Of a stretch of 64,000 nucleotides of DNA, positions 12,694 through 26,400 are shown one piece after another; positions within the stretch are counted from its first letter, which is position 1, and the number at the start of each line of letters is the position of its first letter. The stretch covers positions 2,998 to 66,997 of the forward strand of contig NW_020170382.1 in assembly GCF_000524195.1 (NCBI RefSeq), in the 5' to 3' direction. Origin of the DNA: Echinococcus granulosus (lineage: Eukaryota > Platyhelminthes > Cestoda > Cyclophyllidea > Taeniidae). A model generated the notes under the pieces. The model did no database searches. It was given only the letters and a program-made list of their open reading frames with translations, and was not told the origin of the DNA. A program made the position numbers and the translations under genes.

Positions 12694-13879
12694 TCATTTC
12701 CTTCTATTGAAAACAGGAGCCGCCTCCTTGGCCTCAAGGAGAGTGACAGGGCGCTCAATAATGGCGGAGATGGCATTCAGCCAATAACCACGTTCCTCCT
12801 CCGAGGCAGCGCAGAAGACAAAGGAGCGATCGGGGGTGTTTAACGTGATGGGAAAGTCCGTTGGCACCTTCTTCCAAGATTTAGGCGGCTTGCCCTGCAC
12901 CGAATAGCCGTCTCCTGATGCTCCGATGAATATCTCGCCCTTGGCAAAGGCCGACTGTGGTGTTGAAGTGTAAAGAAGCCAGCGCTTTGTCAACATTACC
13001 CAACGTCGTCGGAAGGCGTAGCTAGCATCGGGACCACTCTTCAACAGCCAGCCGAATTTCCCAAGGTCTGAGGTCAAGTATGAGACAATCTCATCCATCG
13101 AAACCTTTTGCCCTGTTCCTGAGAGGTGAAGTCGCAAGCGTTGGTACTTACACAGCCGCAGAGTATTGTACCAATTGAGGATCTCATGACTGTCCTCACT
13201 TCGAACGAAGATGTGACGGGTTGAGTGATCCTGTACGAATTGAATAAGAGCTGTGTTGGGAGGCACGCCAAAGGCCTCACAATCCACAAAGGTCATGTTG
13301 CACCGCTCCACATCGATACACTCTTTGGGCTCGGTGTCCGTCAACTTTACAAAGTACTTAAAGGTATTCGTAGTAGAATTGATTTCAAAGAGGCGAGGAG
13401 CGAATTGGGCTGCATCGCGTAACTTTTTGAGCAACTGGCCACTCTTTGTGCTGTTGGAGAAACCCACTTGAAGACCCTGGGCACCAGCACCCTTGCTGAA
13501 TGCCCGTACGATGTACTTGCAGTGCACGAAGGCCTCACGAAAGAAGGCTGGGCAGGTAGGACCAGGCCAAGGGCGTCGATAGTAGGTGGGAAGTTCGGCC
13601 TCAAGCTCTTCGTTGACCTGGCGATTGCCATTGCCCGGGAGGAGAATTTTCAGTTCCGCTTCAGTTGAGGAGCTTAGGGAGGCCAATGATCGCCATCCGC
13701 CGCCCAGTTTTACGTGAGTCTCTAACGAGAACCGGGAGAGTAAGTGTCAGTGAGAACGTACCTGTGCACTCCTTACAGATGAATACGGAATAGTCTGTGG
13801 AGAGACCAAGAACACACGTGGACTTGCAGTCTGCACAAACGCTGTTGCCATCCGCATTCAGGATAAGATCAATAGGCAT
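12694..13879 (-). CDS. ArfGAP with dual PH domains (ADAP / centaurin-alpha)
   Basis: Family members bind PI(3,4,5)P3 or inositol phosphates and regulate Arf6 at membranes. Exon 1 is 13879-13762, exon 2 is 13721-12694, and the intron is only 40 nt (GTACGT...TTAG). The product is about 381 residues, as expected for ADAP1-like proteins. It starts MPIDLILNADGNSVCADC and has a perfect Cx2Cx16Cx2C zinc knuckle (Cys15, 18, 35, 38). PH1 covers roughly residues 115-235 (with DHSTRHIFVRSEDSHEILNW) and PH2 roughly 262-370 (KFGWLLKSGPDASYAFRRRW, then AFAKGEIFIGASGDGYSV and TPDRSFVFCA). The start ATG follows an AG two bases upstream after a pyrimidine tract, so a 5' exon or trans-spliced leader may precede it. 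The zinc finger lacks the usual GIHR: after Cys38 it reads TETHVK, with valine where the arginine finger normally sits. The family is clear from both PH domains. Confidence 0.9.
13722..13761 (-). other. 40-nt mini-intron in ADAP
   Basis: On the minus strand it begins GTACGT and ends TCTCGTTAG. Reading through it leads to a different frame and soon a stop. Splicing joins the zinc-knuckle frame to the long open frame that carries both PH domains. Confidence 0.75.
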
Positions 13880-14934
13880 CTCTGAAGCGAAACAATTACA
13901 CAAGCTAAAGAGTGCGCAAGGATTCGGTGCATTTCCAAGGGTTTAGAGGCTATCAGTAACCTGTGTTGTTGTGAGGCGACAAATAAGCATTATCTTTTGA
14001 CAAAGTAGATTTTAAAAAAGAACAATTGAATTGAACCCACCAGGCTTTTTTTCTAACTTCAGCATCCTAAAAGTCCCCGAAAAGCAAGGAAAAAAGGGGT
14101 AAAAGAACGAATTTCCAGAAATCAAAATAAGGCTTGGAATGACATGAAATAAACCGATCAAATTTGGACAAATTGAACACTGTATAAAGCAAACTAAGAC
14201 AATGCAATAGACGAGCCATACACTTCATCAAAAATTAGACATTTGGAGCATAGGATCATGGAATACGACTCTTGTAAGTCCAAATATCTAAATTAATATC
14301 TGAGAAAAGTTGGTAATGACATATTTACGTGAGAAGCTCTAATCAAAACAATAATATCATCCTTAAGACTCAAAAATTGTAGTTTCAACACTTCGAATGG
14401 ACTTTTATTGCGATCGTGACACGCTTAAAGAATTAACTACGACTGTCTATAGATCAAGCAGCTTTCAAAATGTCTCAAGCCTGAAGAAACGCAAAGCAAG
14501 CTTCGAACTCAGATAAACTTCCACTTCCGCCAATTGGCATAAAGTATCCACCAGGGGTGTTGCAAAAAGGAATGTAAAGTACACTATTTAAAATTGCAAG
14601 TTTCAAAATACTCACCTTATGCACAACGCATACAACAGCGAAAGCTATCCCAAATGACCTAGACAAGAAGGACCTTCAGTTGATGCAATAGATAACGGCA
14701 ATATATTAATATCGCAGTTGTTTGTGCCATTTGTTTGCTTAAAAAATTGTTAATTCTTCAAAAGCAGTTTATAAAACTTACAAAGACCAAAAAATTTCTC
14801 CGAAGTTGTCTGACACTTTGACATCTTTCATTTGATTTAATCTTAGCAAACTGCCTCTTCCCTGTAAAAGCAAAACGAGTTAGTTTTGATAGCAATATAC
14901 CATTGATGTCTGTTAATCTTAAATTTCTGGGGCC

Positions 14935-15385
14935 TTTGAGGCCCTATCAGTTCCTTGGTGCAAATGTTATGACGCAGTAGTTCGATGCCTTCCCCAAGGG
15001 CATACCACGCTATAGGGTCCCGAGACTACCCTGAAAACATTAGAAGACACAACACTCCTACAAAATATGCAAATCTAGCATACAGTAGGGCCCAAGGCTA
15101 CTGGCTCAACCCAAACGCCAGCCCACATGGCGAATTACAATGTTCAAATCACAAATTGGCCCTTTACCAAAACCGAGAGTTAAACAAACAACTGACGTAA
15201 TGCGTAGCCCTCTCCTCCTCTGAGCGTCATCATTAACACACCCTTTGGTCAACTTTTTCTGCCAGCTACCAATGCTGAAGGATAACAATTGCACTGGCCT
15301 TTGAATTTCTATGGGTCTGAGGGCATACTTGAACGCGATGTCACTGACATCTCTTGGCAATTAAAGCGGACCTAGAGTTTCATCC
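14935..15385 (-). repeat. Interspersed repeat family A, reverse-oriented copy
   Basis: Read on the minus strand it has TTGCCAAGAGATGTCAGTGA and TCAAGTATGCCCTCAG. It then has a GGAGAGGGCTACGCA block followed by a TTTAACTCTCGGTTTTGG block, and later GGGCCCTACTGTATG and TTCAGGGTAGTCTCGGGACC. The blocks occur in the same order as in the 7260-7850 copy. Confidence 0.6.
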
Positions 15386-16239
15386 TGTATGGGAACTAGA
15401 TTTAAGAAGCTTAGAATTATGCTGACTATCACTCGTGCTCACAGCTATACGTAGGATTAATGGCCCAAACATATATTTATATGAGAAGGACGCAATTTAA
15501 CTCAGTTTCGTGGAGTGGGATTTCGCGTCTGACTTACCTTGCCACGTTCAACGCAGCTAGCAGAGAAAGGGAGGTATCACAAATTCATATTATCCATATC
15601 TTTGTGCAGGTATGGTGAGAAACTCCGCAACAAAACTTTTTAGATGGTTTACGGCTAATGTCTTCTTTTTCGCCAGTAGTTCTCCAGCAGAAAGCAGGAC
15701 TGCAGTAGTTACCAAAGGTAGAGGTCATTCTCAGCCCTTTCCATTATTGGTTGTCAAGATTCTCTCTTCTTCCTTTTCCGCGCAGCCAAGAACGGTCGCT
15801 TAGCAGTAGAAACTAGAAAAGATTCCCTTCAAAGTTGAGTTCGCACTCCACGCCCCGAACTTTTCTCGAGTACGGAAGTAGACTTGATACTTGGGACGAA
15901 AATAAATATTTAGCATGCAGAAAGGCCCTGAGCCACTATCATGACTTAGGGGACAGCTTACCCGGCAAAGGTACGACAGATAAAGCACAAAGTGATCCTT
16001 TAACAAAACCGCGCGTTGACCAGCCAATGCTTGTGTCCAGCATCAGTTTTCACGCATCGTTTTCCTTTTTGTCTACCAGTTTTAAACCCCACTAGCATGA
16101 AGAATTTAAGAGCTAATAAGCTGAATTGTAGTAAACAGAAAGATATGGGGCTCTTGAGCTCCCTGAAGCTTAAGCGGAGTAAAATATTGTAAAAGATCAT
16201 AATTCACAACCACACAGAGGAGCTTTAGGCTAAATGCGT

Positions 16240-16460
16240 GGCCGAAATCACTGCTCCACAGTATAGCAAAAGCATAAATTACAGAAATCTAATTACTTGG
16301 GGTGTGGCGTCCCAGGACTCCCTGAAGACAAAAGAAGACACAATACTCAGGCAGAATATATACTCAGCGCAGAGAAGGTGTCTGGGCTATTGGCATGGCC
16401 CAAAAGGCCAGGCCCACCCAGCGAGGTACAAGGGGCTAATTCAAGGTTTAAAAGTGGCGC
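16240..16460 (-). repeat. Interspersed repeat family A, reverse-oriented 3'-half copy
   Basis: On the minus strand it reads GGGCCATGCCAATAGCCC, then ATATATTCTGCCTGAGTATT and GTCTTCAGGGAGTCCTGGGA. These correspond to the family A 3' block in 10270-10455. It lies about 1 kb from the other reverse copy. Confidence 0.6.
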
Positions 16461-17439
16461 CTCACAAATACCGAGGGACAAACCACCATTGCAATACATG
16501 GGGAATTAAATGCGCGATTAGGCGAAATATAAACCAATTGTAATTATATTTACGGTTGCCATATTAAAAATTATAGCCACCATGAAAGGCAGCTGAAACT
16601 GGATTAAAGAGGTGTCTTACTATTTCTCAAAATAATTGTATTAATAATCATTTGCGTTGCTCTATAGTGGCTCTGATTTCGACTGAAGTCACGAAATACA
16701 AAGTAGCATGTTCCTTGTTTGTCTTTTTCCCTCTGCCATTCAAACCCTTAGAACGATAAAGCCATGTTTATTAGTTAACTAGCGAATACTAATATAGGGA
16801 CAGGGGAAGTCTGGGTGCTAAACTCCTCAAATAAAGGTCTACTAAATGTCATGAGTAATAGAATAAATTCGGAATTAAGTGGAATAAAACTTGTTACTTG
16901 AATTTGGCACCACAGTAGCTGTTATTTTATCAAAAAGTTTTATCCTAAATTTTCAGTCTTTTTGCTATTTCGGTATTTAGTTATCCGGTTGTTTCACTAA
17001 ATGCGCAGCTTGAATTACTCAGTCGCCTCCAGGTTAAAGGGATTTACAACTACCAGAGTAAAAGTGTGCAGTGACCTTGTTTCTTATAAAATGTAGGTGT
17101 TTTTTGCACAAATTACTTGTTTTTACTGTTAAAAAATGAAATAAACTGATTGTGCTTTATACCCTCCCGAATGGTCTGGCGCGTTGTTAAAGTGGCTGCC
17201 GTACGTGTTTTATAACGATATATTTTCACTGAGAAGGTGAATAATTCCTGGAAAATATCGTAATTTATTACAGGTTTAGCACATTTTGTTGGGTGGGTGG
17301 CAGGGTCTTCTATCCCTAACTCCGGAAAATTTTATCTTATAGAGTTTTGCTTTCGGCTTGGCTAAAGGATCCCAAGTTCCAGCCTCCGCGAGTTATCGCA
17401 AAACCTTATAGGATTTTTCTATATATTGGTTTTTCAAAT

Positions 17440-20400
17440 ATGTCAAACCCTTGGCATGCTTTTTGTAAGGAATTGGCATCTAGTCCGACCCGTCCCCGTA
17501 AGATATCAAGTATAACCAATATCTTTTAGTCTCACCGCTTCCCTGCTTCAATTCTGTAAAAATTGATGGTATAGACCTCGCCATTTGAAACAACTTATTT
17601 TTAGGTTTGACTTCTGTGAAGTTGGGCTTCATTCCTGATGAACGGCTATTAGCATGCCGCACTTGTGGTGTAATGTTTCTGCGTGATAAAGCAGAGTCTC
17701 ATTATGGTTTGCTTTTATCTATAATTATAGGTTTTACATATAGATGCATTTAACGAATGCCTATCAAAAAACACCTCCAAGTCTGATCTCTTGCCTTATC
17801 ATGCAATAAGCTTGTGTCAAAAGCTCTACGAGGCTGCGCAGCTGGAAGAAAAATTGTCCAACAAGCGCTTGAAAGCGGACTCACTTCGCAAGTCCAAGTC
17901 CCTTAGAAACTTGTCACATACCAATCACTTTGAAAGTAACTCCGTCCCGAGCACTTCAGACTGCCACCGTAAACGCGCAAAACTTAAGCCTGATGTTCTG
18001 AGTCACCAAACTCTAGTTGGAGCCTCGCTCGAACGAGATAAAATGTCCTCGTCATCCAGTTATGATCGCCTTTCCTCTGGCGAAGTCAATAGTCCGGGTT
18101 CTGGTACAGAGTCGTCTAGCTCGGCTCCATCAAAGTTGGTTGAAAATCTGCCAGATCCTCCTAGCGGATTCCCCCGAAAAGGTCTGATGGAGATTCTGCA
18201 GGAGGAATCCGCTTCATCCTCTTCAAAAACGCGCCGTATGTGCGGGGGTCTTGCCAAACCATTGGCTCCGCATCCACTGAATCGCTCCGTTAGCTCACTA
18301 ATTGATTTGCATTCTCAGTCTTATCCATCCAGCCCTGCCTCTCCGCCCATTTGTGATCGAAAGGAAGCCACTTGTGTATCCCCTAACGGTCATTCTACAA
18401 GAAAGAAAATATCTGTTAGAACTATTCAGTCTGAACATGTTGAAATTCCCCGTATTCACCCCGCCAAACAGGCGCCTGGAGAGTCCCAAATGCATACTCG
18501 CATGAGATCCCAGTTCGAGTCATGCATACCACACTCAATGTCTTTCAAACGGCATCATGTAGTTCGCAACCCTCCTCCTGCCGTTGAAACAGTTGATTTA
18601 GTTTCTAATCCTACTCCAGACGCTGACCCTCAACCTCCCCATGGTTATATTCCTTCCGACGAAACAGCTGCAACTGTACTTCATTTGGAGCATGAGAGCC
18701 GGGTACCAATGGGGAGATCACAGCTAATGAGGTCGAACCGCCTCCTGAGAAATGGTTCCAAAACTAACCTATCCGACTATGTCAATTTGGCGAAGACGGA
18801 GAAGACTTGGAATGCTCCGGATTTTTCAGCGGTTTCCGATGCCTGGCCAAGAAATTCGCACATGTCGGTGGTGGGAGCAAATCACTACGGCGCTTTTGTA
18901 GACTTCGAACCGATGCGTTCCCAGCAGGCTGAGAAACGGGCGTTCAGTTCAAACCTTGCAATGTATAACCAGGGCTTGCGAAGCTCCCCCGATCGTTCGG
19001 TGATTCAGCCACACTGTGTTCTTGACAGATCTAAGGATTTTACCTCTGAGCGTATGCATCGACAAAGCTTGCAAAATGGTAATCAACTCCTCCAATAACT
19101 AACCTTTTTCTCCTTTAGATACTGTGATAAATTTGCTTACTCAGTGCGGATGTGTTGAGATGGGCGACCTGCGTTGCAAAAATTCGATTCTCTGTGCAGT
19201 AAGTTCTAACAATTTTTGCTCCCGTTTGAGCATGGGACCAGTTGCGTTGACCTGCCATGGTGGAGGCTCCTCGCAAGAGCAAAATTCGCGTCTTGTGTGT
19301 GGCCGGTATTATTACCCTTCATAGCTGTAGGCGGTTTTAAATACATATGCTGTTCTTTAGAAAGGAATACAACCAAATTCTGGTTCGTTTACTGCTCCAA
19401 ATCAGTGTTGAAGTGCTTGGTGTCACAGACTATAAATTAGAAATGCGTGAGTTTTATCCACACTTCGTCCAATAGGTATGAAGAAACGCTATGGTCAAGG
19501 CGCACCTTTTAGTGTTCCATGAATTGGTTCGATGTCTTTAAGTCCCCTTGTTTCATGGGATTAGTTCGTCACGTCGGGAAAGTATACGGTATTTTGCTCA
19601 TAATTAGCAAGCTTATCATCAGGGGAACATTCACTTTTGCTAAACTTTATGTGAGAAGTATATGCTTAGGGGAACCGGTGCTACCTTTTGTGCTTGTGAC
19701 CAGTCACGTAGACCCTTACGACGTAGCAACCATAGGTAGGCGTTCCCGGCCTTCCGTCTTACAGGCTGCTATTCTCTTTTCTGTTTCTCCTCTAATTCCT
19801 CCTACATCTGGATCATTAAAACAGCTTAGAATATTTTTTGGTTTAGTTGTTTGCTTAAATGTCTCAGGTGGTTCTGTGTTCGAGAACCAAATCATATTCA
19901 ATTATTTGAACTAAATCTCTGTTTGACTTAGTGGAGGACTTCTCTTATTATTCAGATCGTATCTGTTCTCGCGTCATCAATAGGCTGTTGTTTTTCAGCC
20001 CACTAAATGGCTCCGGTTGGAATCCTAACTGCCATCTATCAACGACGCTAGTTACGAATACATTTTTGATTACGTTTGGACGCGATTTCGTAGTCTGAGG
20101 CCATGCTTTGTTGGATCGCCTAAAGAACATTACAAATTCAGATATTTTGGAATAATTTTCGGGTCTTGTCTGTTGATACCGTCCTCTTTCAGTGGATACG
20201 TCAAGTAATGCCATTTCGTGTCACTTCATGGGTTATTTTGAGTGATACCCTTTGCTCATTCGCTGTAGATGCATCGCTAAACCTAATTGAACTGCACACT
20301 TCAAAGGGGTTGACGCTACCTCTACTTATTTAGGGGTTTGACTCTTACCAATTACCTTGGTGCTTATGGTATAGCAACCATTCATTCGCTCGTTCCTATT

Positions 20401-23400
20401 CCAGCTTAACTAGTAATTTCGCGACCTCCCTGTTCATCGAGATATTATTGGTTTTCTCGCTAATTTATTCGTTTGACTTAATCCTTATATCTAGTCTCTA
20501 TTTTTTTTCCAGAATAACGAAGTATGTTCCGCTTTCAAACAAAGTGTAAGAACTTCTCACTTGCTTTCTACCAAGTAGACCATGAGGATAAGGGATCTTT
20601 TTTCGATCACGTCTGTTCACGTAATGATAAGGCTTTTTTCCCATCTTTTTTTCAATGCTTTCGTTTGATCTACAGCCAAAGAATGGCGTGAACGTTGTAG
20701 TTATACCTGATGATCTTGTCACTTTGTTTCAGTCTAACCGTACACTACTTAAAGGCAGTTACGCATCTACACGTACATAACATGCAGATCTTACTATTTC
20801 CTTACCGACCACGCATTTTCTCATGACATACCCGTTTGTACGACTGAGAAATGGGATCAAGCAATTGTTGACCATCTGGACAACGAACTGTCATTTCACC
20901 TGCCATGGTCTAATGTGGGGGGTCTTATTGACACGAAAATATCGTGGCCGCATGCAGATCAATTGCCAGTTTACTTCAACATTGCTTTCGCAGTGCATAC
21001 AATACCTCTGCAAATCGCACCTTTCCAGAGCACCACAACCAACTGGATATTTTAAAGCACTTTCAAGGCCCTATTTGTCGATTACACCCTTTTTCGTCTC
21101 CTTTCAAGACCCATACATTTGAAGAGAAACAACGGGTGCCTCGACCGCGTGACCTGAAGGTCTTGCTTCAAGAGGCGCGACAACAGCAACAGCGTTTGAT
21201 ACGGTACGTTTTCATGTGCCTCTCTAGCTCAAGCTCCCCCTATTTCGGTTTATAAGCTCGAAGAGCAGGAGCGTTTTTGGTGTTCACTGAGCTCTTTCAA
21301 CCGAAGCATCGTCTCTCCTCTCGACATAGTACAGATCTCGAGCATTTTCGCGTAACGTCCACAAGAAAATGCTTCCGTATGAAAAATAGCTTTTCAAGTT
21401 CACCCTTGAATAATGGCTTTCGCAATTTCGCCGGGGTTGAATATCTGAAATGTCGTGGCTCAAATAAGTCTTGGTCGCACTAAGTGTTATCCTTCAATTG
21501 ACTTTTTGCTAACCGTTCTGGAATATTACCATGAGCTGCAGCTCTTATCATGTGCACGACGCGTTTGTCCTTGATACGATTGCTGAATATGGTCTACTTC
21601 AACAGGTTCCAACAGTCTGGCTTTGGTTGCCGACATGTTGACAGCTATAAATGGACACCCGGTGGTGATCTCTTTCAAATAACATTGTTTCTAACTTTGA
21701 ATACTAGCACGTAGTGTTTCAGTGTTGATCACATATAGGAGACTTGTGTTGTTTTGTTGCCCCATGAATTAAGTGATTTGGATTAATCCAGAAAAAAGCT
21801 CAAATCTTGCCTTAAAGTGAATTTGCCTACTTTTTGTTAATTCATATCTCTCCCAGCTTAATACAGTCACCTTTTCATTTGGTCTAAAAGGATGGATAAT
21901 TTTCCCTTATTAATTCCTGTTTCAGCGATAACTTCTCACGCTAGCCGGTTGGTTGCTTTATCCGCGTCTGATTTTGTCTTTCAGTAATTCTGCTTTATTA
22001 TCCTTATTCACTACATATACATTACCAGCCCAGTTTAAAGTTTAATCGAATGTTCTTCCTTATTTCTACGGTCTACAGCATCCCATCTATGCGGGCGAGA
22101 CAACTTTCCTTTCATAATTTCTCCCTAGTTAATTTTTTTCGCAATTTGTGCCCAATCTAGTCCTTCTCTGTCCTATATTTTTCTCGTCGAAGCGGCATTT
22201 CCTTTTCCTGATTATCTGCGGGCAAGTCAGCTTCACATCCTCGTGATTAGTCTAGCCATCCTCGGTAATGGCAAAGTAGACAAAAACCTTAGGCCATAGT
22301 GATAACACAGACTTGATGCATCTATTTTTCTTTCAAATACGACTTATTTTTTATCAGAAAGTACACATGCTGGAATGTTTGCTCTGCGAAACGCAATTTC
22401 TAGGTGGATATGGCCTTGCAAGTGTCTTCGGATCTGAACTTCCTTTTTCCTTAACTTGAGGATCATCGGGGGTAGACACTAGTGATCTTGCAATCTTAAC
22501 GTTTTAATCGCTTGAAAGCCCACGCGCACTTTGTTGGGAACACACAGAAATACACATTTTTATTTTTGCTATCTTTTTTTTCTGATAATCGGTTACAATC
22601 TGTTCTCTGGCATATGTCTATTCTGTGTTTACTTACCCCCCTTCCCCCAGGGTGTATCTCGACGCCTCATTGCTCTGTCGAGTATGTTTGTGGAAGGGCG
22701 TTCTGATTTGGAGTGCTTTAGTGGAAGCCCCGTTTCTGACACATCTGGTTTTTTGCGCAATTTGAAGTACAACCTTGACGCCATTCCCACTGTCGCGTTT
22801 TGGGTCGTTTGAGTAAAAAGCCCCTATTAACCCTCTATTGAAAGTCCTTCAATTAATTTATGTTTAGTCTTACCCATACCGAAGAGTTTGTAGCCTGGCG
22901 TTTCCTAGGCAGTTTTTGCTAACGTAGCACGACCACTTAACATAATCCGATTGCTAGAAATACATTACGTCTATGCCACCATTAGCGGTAACGAGGGGGG
23001 AGTAGGGGGAGAAGGCAACCGTTTTACCACTTTAAGTGTCGGAAGTGTATTTACCGTGTTATTTTTACCACTTACTAGTCTATGCTTTTAAGTATGATCT
23101 GAAGAAAAAGTGGTTCCCAAAGCACCACGTGAACTGCTCACATGCCCAAGAGTCAGCATTTTGCGCTTGTACTTCTGAGTTCAACGATATCATCTATCCT
23201 TTTCTCATCACTTGGAGGTTGTGATGGCCCTGTACCTCACATTCTGCTATCCATTGCTTATTTAAGCACCCACTTTGTAACCTCTCTTCACCACTAAAGC
23301 TCTATTACCTTTTTTCTTTGAATTTTTCTGGCTGTAGTCTTCATACGTCCGGTGATTTACTTGGAAGCATGGATCCAATTTATTACTTTGCACGGTATGA

Positions 23401-26400
23401 TACGGTGTAGATTTCCCTTCATTATTCAAAAACTGGGTAATGGGAATTTCTTATTCCACAAATTAGAAAGTGGGAAAAAAGGCAACACTTGGATCATTCT
23501 GTATGTCCTAGGGGTTGAGCACTCGTTCGTGTGGTTCCTACCGGCCAGTTACGGCCGCCAAATAGTCTGTCGTTGCTTTCTTAAATCCTCTCACTTACCA
23601 GCTGGAATTTCACCTCAAGCACAGCTACCTTTTTTGAAGGATTGATGCATTAATCGCCTGTGACGTTGATTCACACCAGCCATACGATGCTATTCGCGAT
23701 TTACACGCACTAGGGGGAATTGGGCATCTGTCAGCTGTCCTTAACGATGCTTGATTTCCTGTTATTGAAAGGTCTGTATCTTGGTGTCCGTCGTTCCTCA
23801 CTTTTTGTCTAGTGATTCATTGGCCTCTGGTCGTTCTCGAGTCATTTGCGAGAAGTTCATTTTATACTCTTCCATTTCGAAGCTTCATCGTCCCACGCGG
23901 GCTGAAGATTGAAAAATGATTTTCAACCGCCTTAACGCCTGCTGACTCAATGGTTTTATACCTCATCCTCTGCTTACATTTGCTGCACAGTCCGCCCCAA
24001 ATGTAGAGCAATGTCTAGTTATCTGGTTTTTTGAGTTCAACAATGAAAAGTGTTATCTTCATCTTTGACCGGAGTTATCTATTTGTTTGTTGTAGTAGTT
24101 GTGAACTTTCTACACTCCATGTTGCTGGTTCGCTAGCTAGAGCTGTTGGCAAGACGCCAACTTCACCGCTAATTTATGTTTCGTAGGTGGATAGGCAGGT
24201 GGGTTAAAGCATGATCAACTCTTTAAACGGCTTTGATGTGTTGTTTGTTGATGATTTTCTGCGCTTTTGCAATGCTTCTGACGTATTTATAACGTTTCTT
24301 CATTGCACGTGTGCCTGCACGGCATTTCCAGTATTTGCCTTCATTCAGGCACTTGGGGTTGTCATTCTTCATTTCATGTGGTTTAGGATGAACTGACTAT
24401 TTGTAGTCTTCAGTGTATTATCTTCTATTTACCACTAGTTCAAAGTGATAGGCAAATTCAACCGTAGTTTTGTGTACTAACAGCTCTATTATTTTGTGCA
24501 TCAAGTTCCGCAAAATGTGGGACCTTTACTTCCACTATTTCTGGGCCTTCTTTTTCAGGTTCCATGTCAATATGGGGTTATTTATGTCACCTACAGCCCT
24601 TTTAAGTAAATTATTCTGGTTAAATCCTCCTACAGTAATGTCGCATTATTCGCCATTCATTGGTTTATAACTCTACTGAATAATCCCTTAGTTTTACAAC
24701 AGTGCGAAAACACTAGACTGTGAGGGAAGAAGTATAGGCGTTTTCACTTTTTCTTAGTGTTTAACCATCAATGTGGAAGGTGTTGATTTGATTTGTGATT
24801 GCTATTTCAGGCTTCATGAGGCTCCTGTGCCCGCCAAAATTCGAAAAATGGCCTCCTCATCCATAGCAACCTCCACGCTCCCTACCATTACCTCCACTAC
24901 CGCTACTGCTGCTTCTCTGATGCCATCACCGTCTAGAGGTTCGGCCACTCCCTCCGTCCAAAGATTGCCGACTATTTCTAACTCATCGGTGCCAGCACGA
25001 CGTGTGCCCGTGAACGGAATTACTGCGACTGCGGTGGAGAGCCAGCCGCTGACAGGCATGCAACAGCAGCAGCAACCAACCATTCTGCATCGCCGTGTGC
25101 ACCACCCCTCTAGTCTACTGCGGCGCAATCAACAAATGTGGGGTCAGGAGAAGTCCACCTCCAGCTTTTCTACCGCGAATACCAATTCGGCTGCTTTTTA
25201 CGCCCCTTCTAATGCTTCTGTTGCTCCATCGCTTCTTCCTCCTCCCTCCACTTCAGTTATAACGAAGATGACTCGGGACGTGGGTCGCCTCGGTGGTGTT
25301 TCAGAGGTTCAGGTGAGTTTACTGGGACCTATTTACCTTGTCTCACCTTTGATCACTTTTATTGCCACACCTTTGTTCAGCCTTTTTTCTAGAACTTTTA
25401 TTGATACTGCGCTTGATGGTATACATATTTGTACTCTCCGTTTAATCGTCTTATTAGAAAATTGGCTATGATCGTTTGAAATTTTATCAACTATCAACTT
25501 TCGTCTTATTTCATTTGCATGGGTTGCTCGCATTTCATCGATTCCCTCTTTGAAATCTGTTAAAATTTCCTTCTTTTGAAGTAGTTGAAGACGCCGATCT
25601 TGTGGAAGTGTAGTTTCGACTAATGTTTTTTTGATATCATTTTCTCATTTTGCATTCTTTGTTCTATGGAGAATTAATCCTTCTGTTAGGAGAATTCATG
25701 TTTGCTTTTGAAATCATTAAATCATATATTACTGACGATTCCAACTCAAAACTGATGTTTCCTTTAGAAGCGCGATCTATCCATGTGAGGTCAAACATCG
25801 CTGTGAATCTTGTCGCAATCCAGCTCAATTCAAATCATATTGCCATCGGCAGCTTGACAACTCGTCGTCGCGGTCAAATAATGGAAATACTAATAATTGC
25901 TTTGTCTAGTGTGGCGTTACGGTTTGGAAAAACTAGTCGACTAACGCATTCGCTATCAGCGTCACATACGTAATGTTCCGCCAACTTTCTTACCTAAGCC
26001 TGGGGTCACAAACACAGCGTAGTCGCTGCACGATAACTATGTGCACCAAATCCTGCCGCAACCAGATTATCTGAATTTAAACCAATACCATGTGCACAGG
26101 ATGGTTTTTGGTCCGAGGGTCGTTACACTTCCTGGTATTTGAAAAGCAATTGAATTGGTTAGTTCTGCGGTGCAGGTGTATTATATTGCAAGAACAAACC
26201 ATCCAGACTGTGATGGTTAAGTGTTCTCCAGGAGCTTGGCTTGTTTGTTTGCAACTTGTTCTCCATGTTACTGAGCGTTCAGCAGTGACCTTAAAGGCTT
26301 CAAGCCCTTTTCTTGTACGATGTTGTTTTCAATGCCAAAAGTAGCAAGAATGGTCTGACCTGTTTACGGGTGATCACTACCTCTTCTACCTCTAATAATG

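Larger units (their letters stand above)
13880..17439. other. Divergent intergenic region between ADAP (-) and the 17.4-kb gene (+)
   Basis: No coding exon was recognised. It must hold the 5' ends and probably the promoters of two oppositely oriented genes. The only other recognised content is two minus-oriented copies of repeat family A (14935-15385 and 16240-16460) and AT-rich unique sequence. Confidence 0.45.

Noticed and set aside
13225..13668. Open frames on the plus strand across ADAP
   Set aside because: They are antisense shadows of the minus-strand PH-domain coding sequence.
18060..18505. Open frames overlapping the large exon at 17744-19078
   Set aside because: Composition and continuity favour the 445-codon frame; the others are shadows.
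22639..22770. Possible exon after a CCCTTCCCCCAG acceptor (frame GVSRRLIALSSMFVEGRSDL)
   Set aside because: The 20994-21203 and 24811-25312 exons join in phase without it, and no convincing donor follows. It may be an optional exon but was not called.
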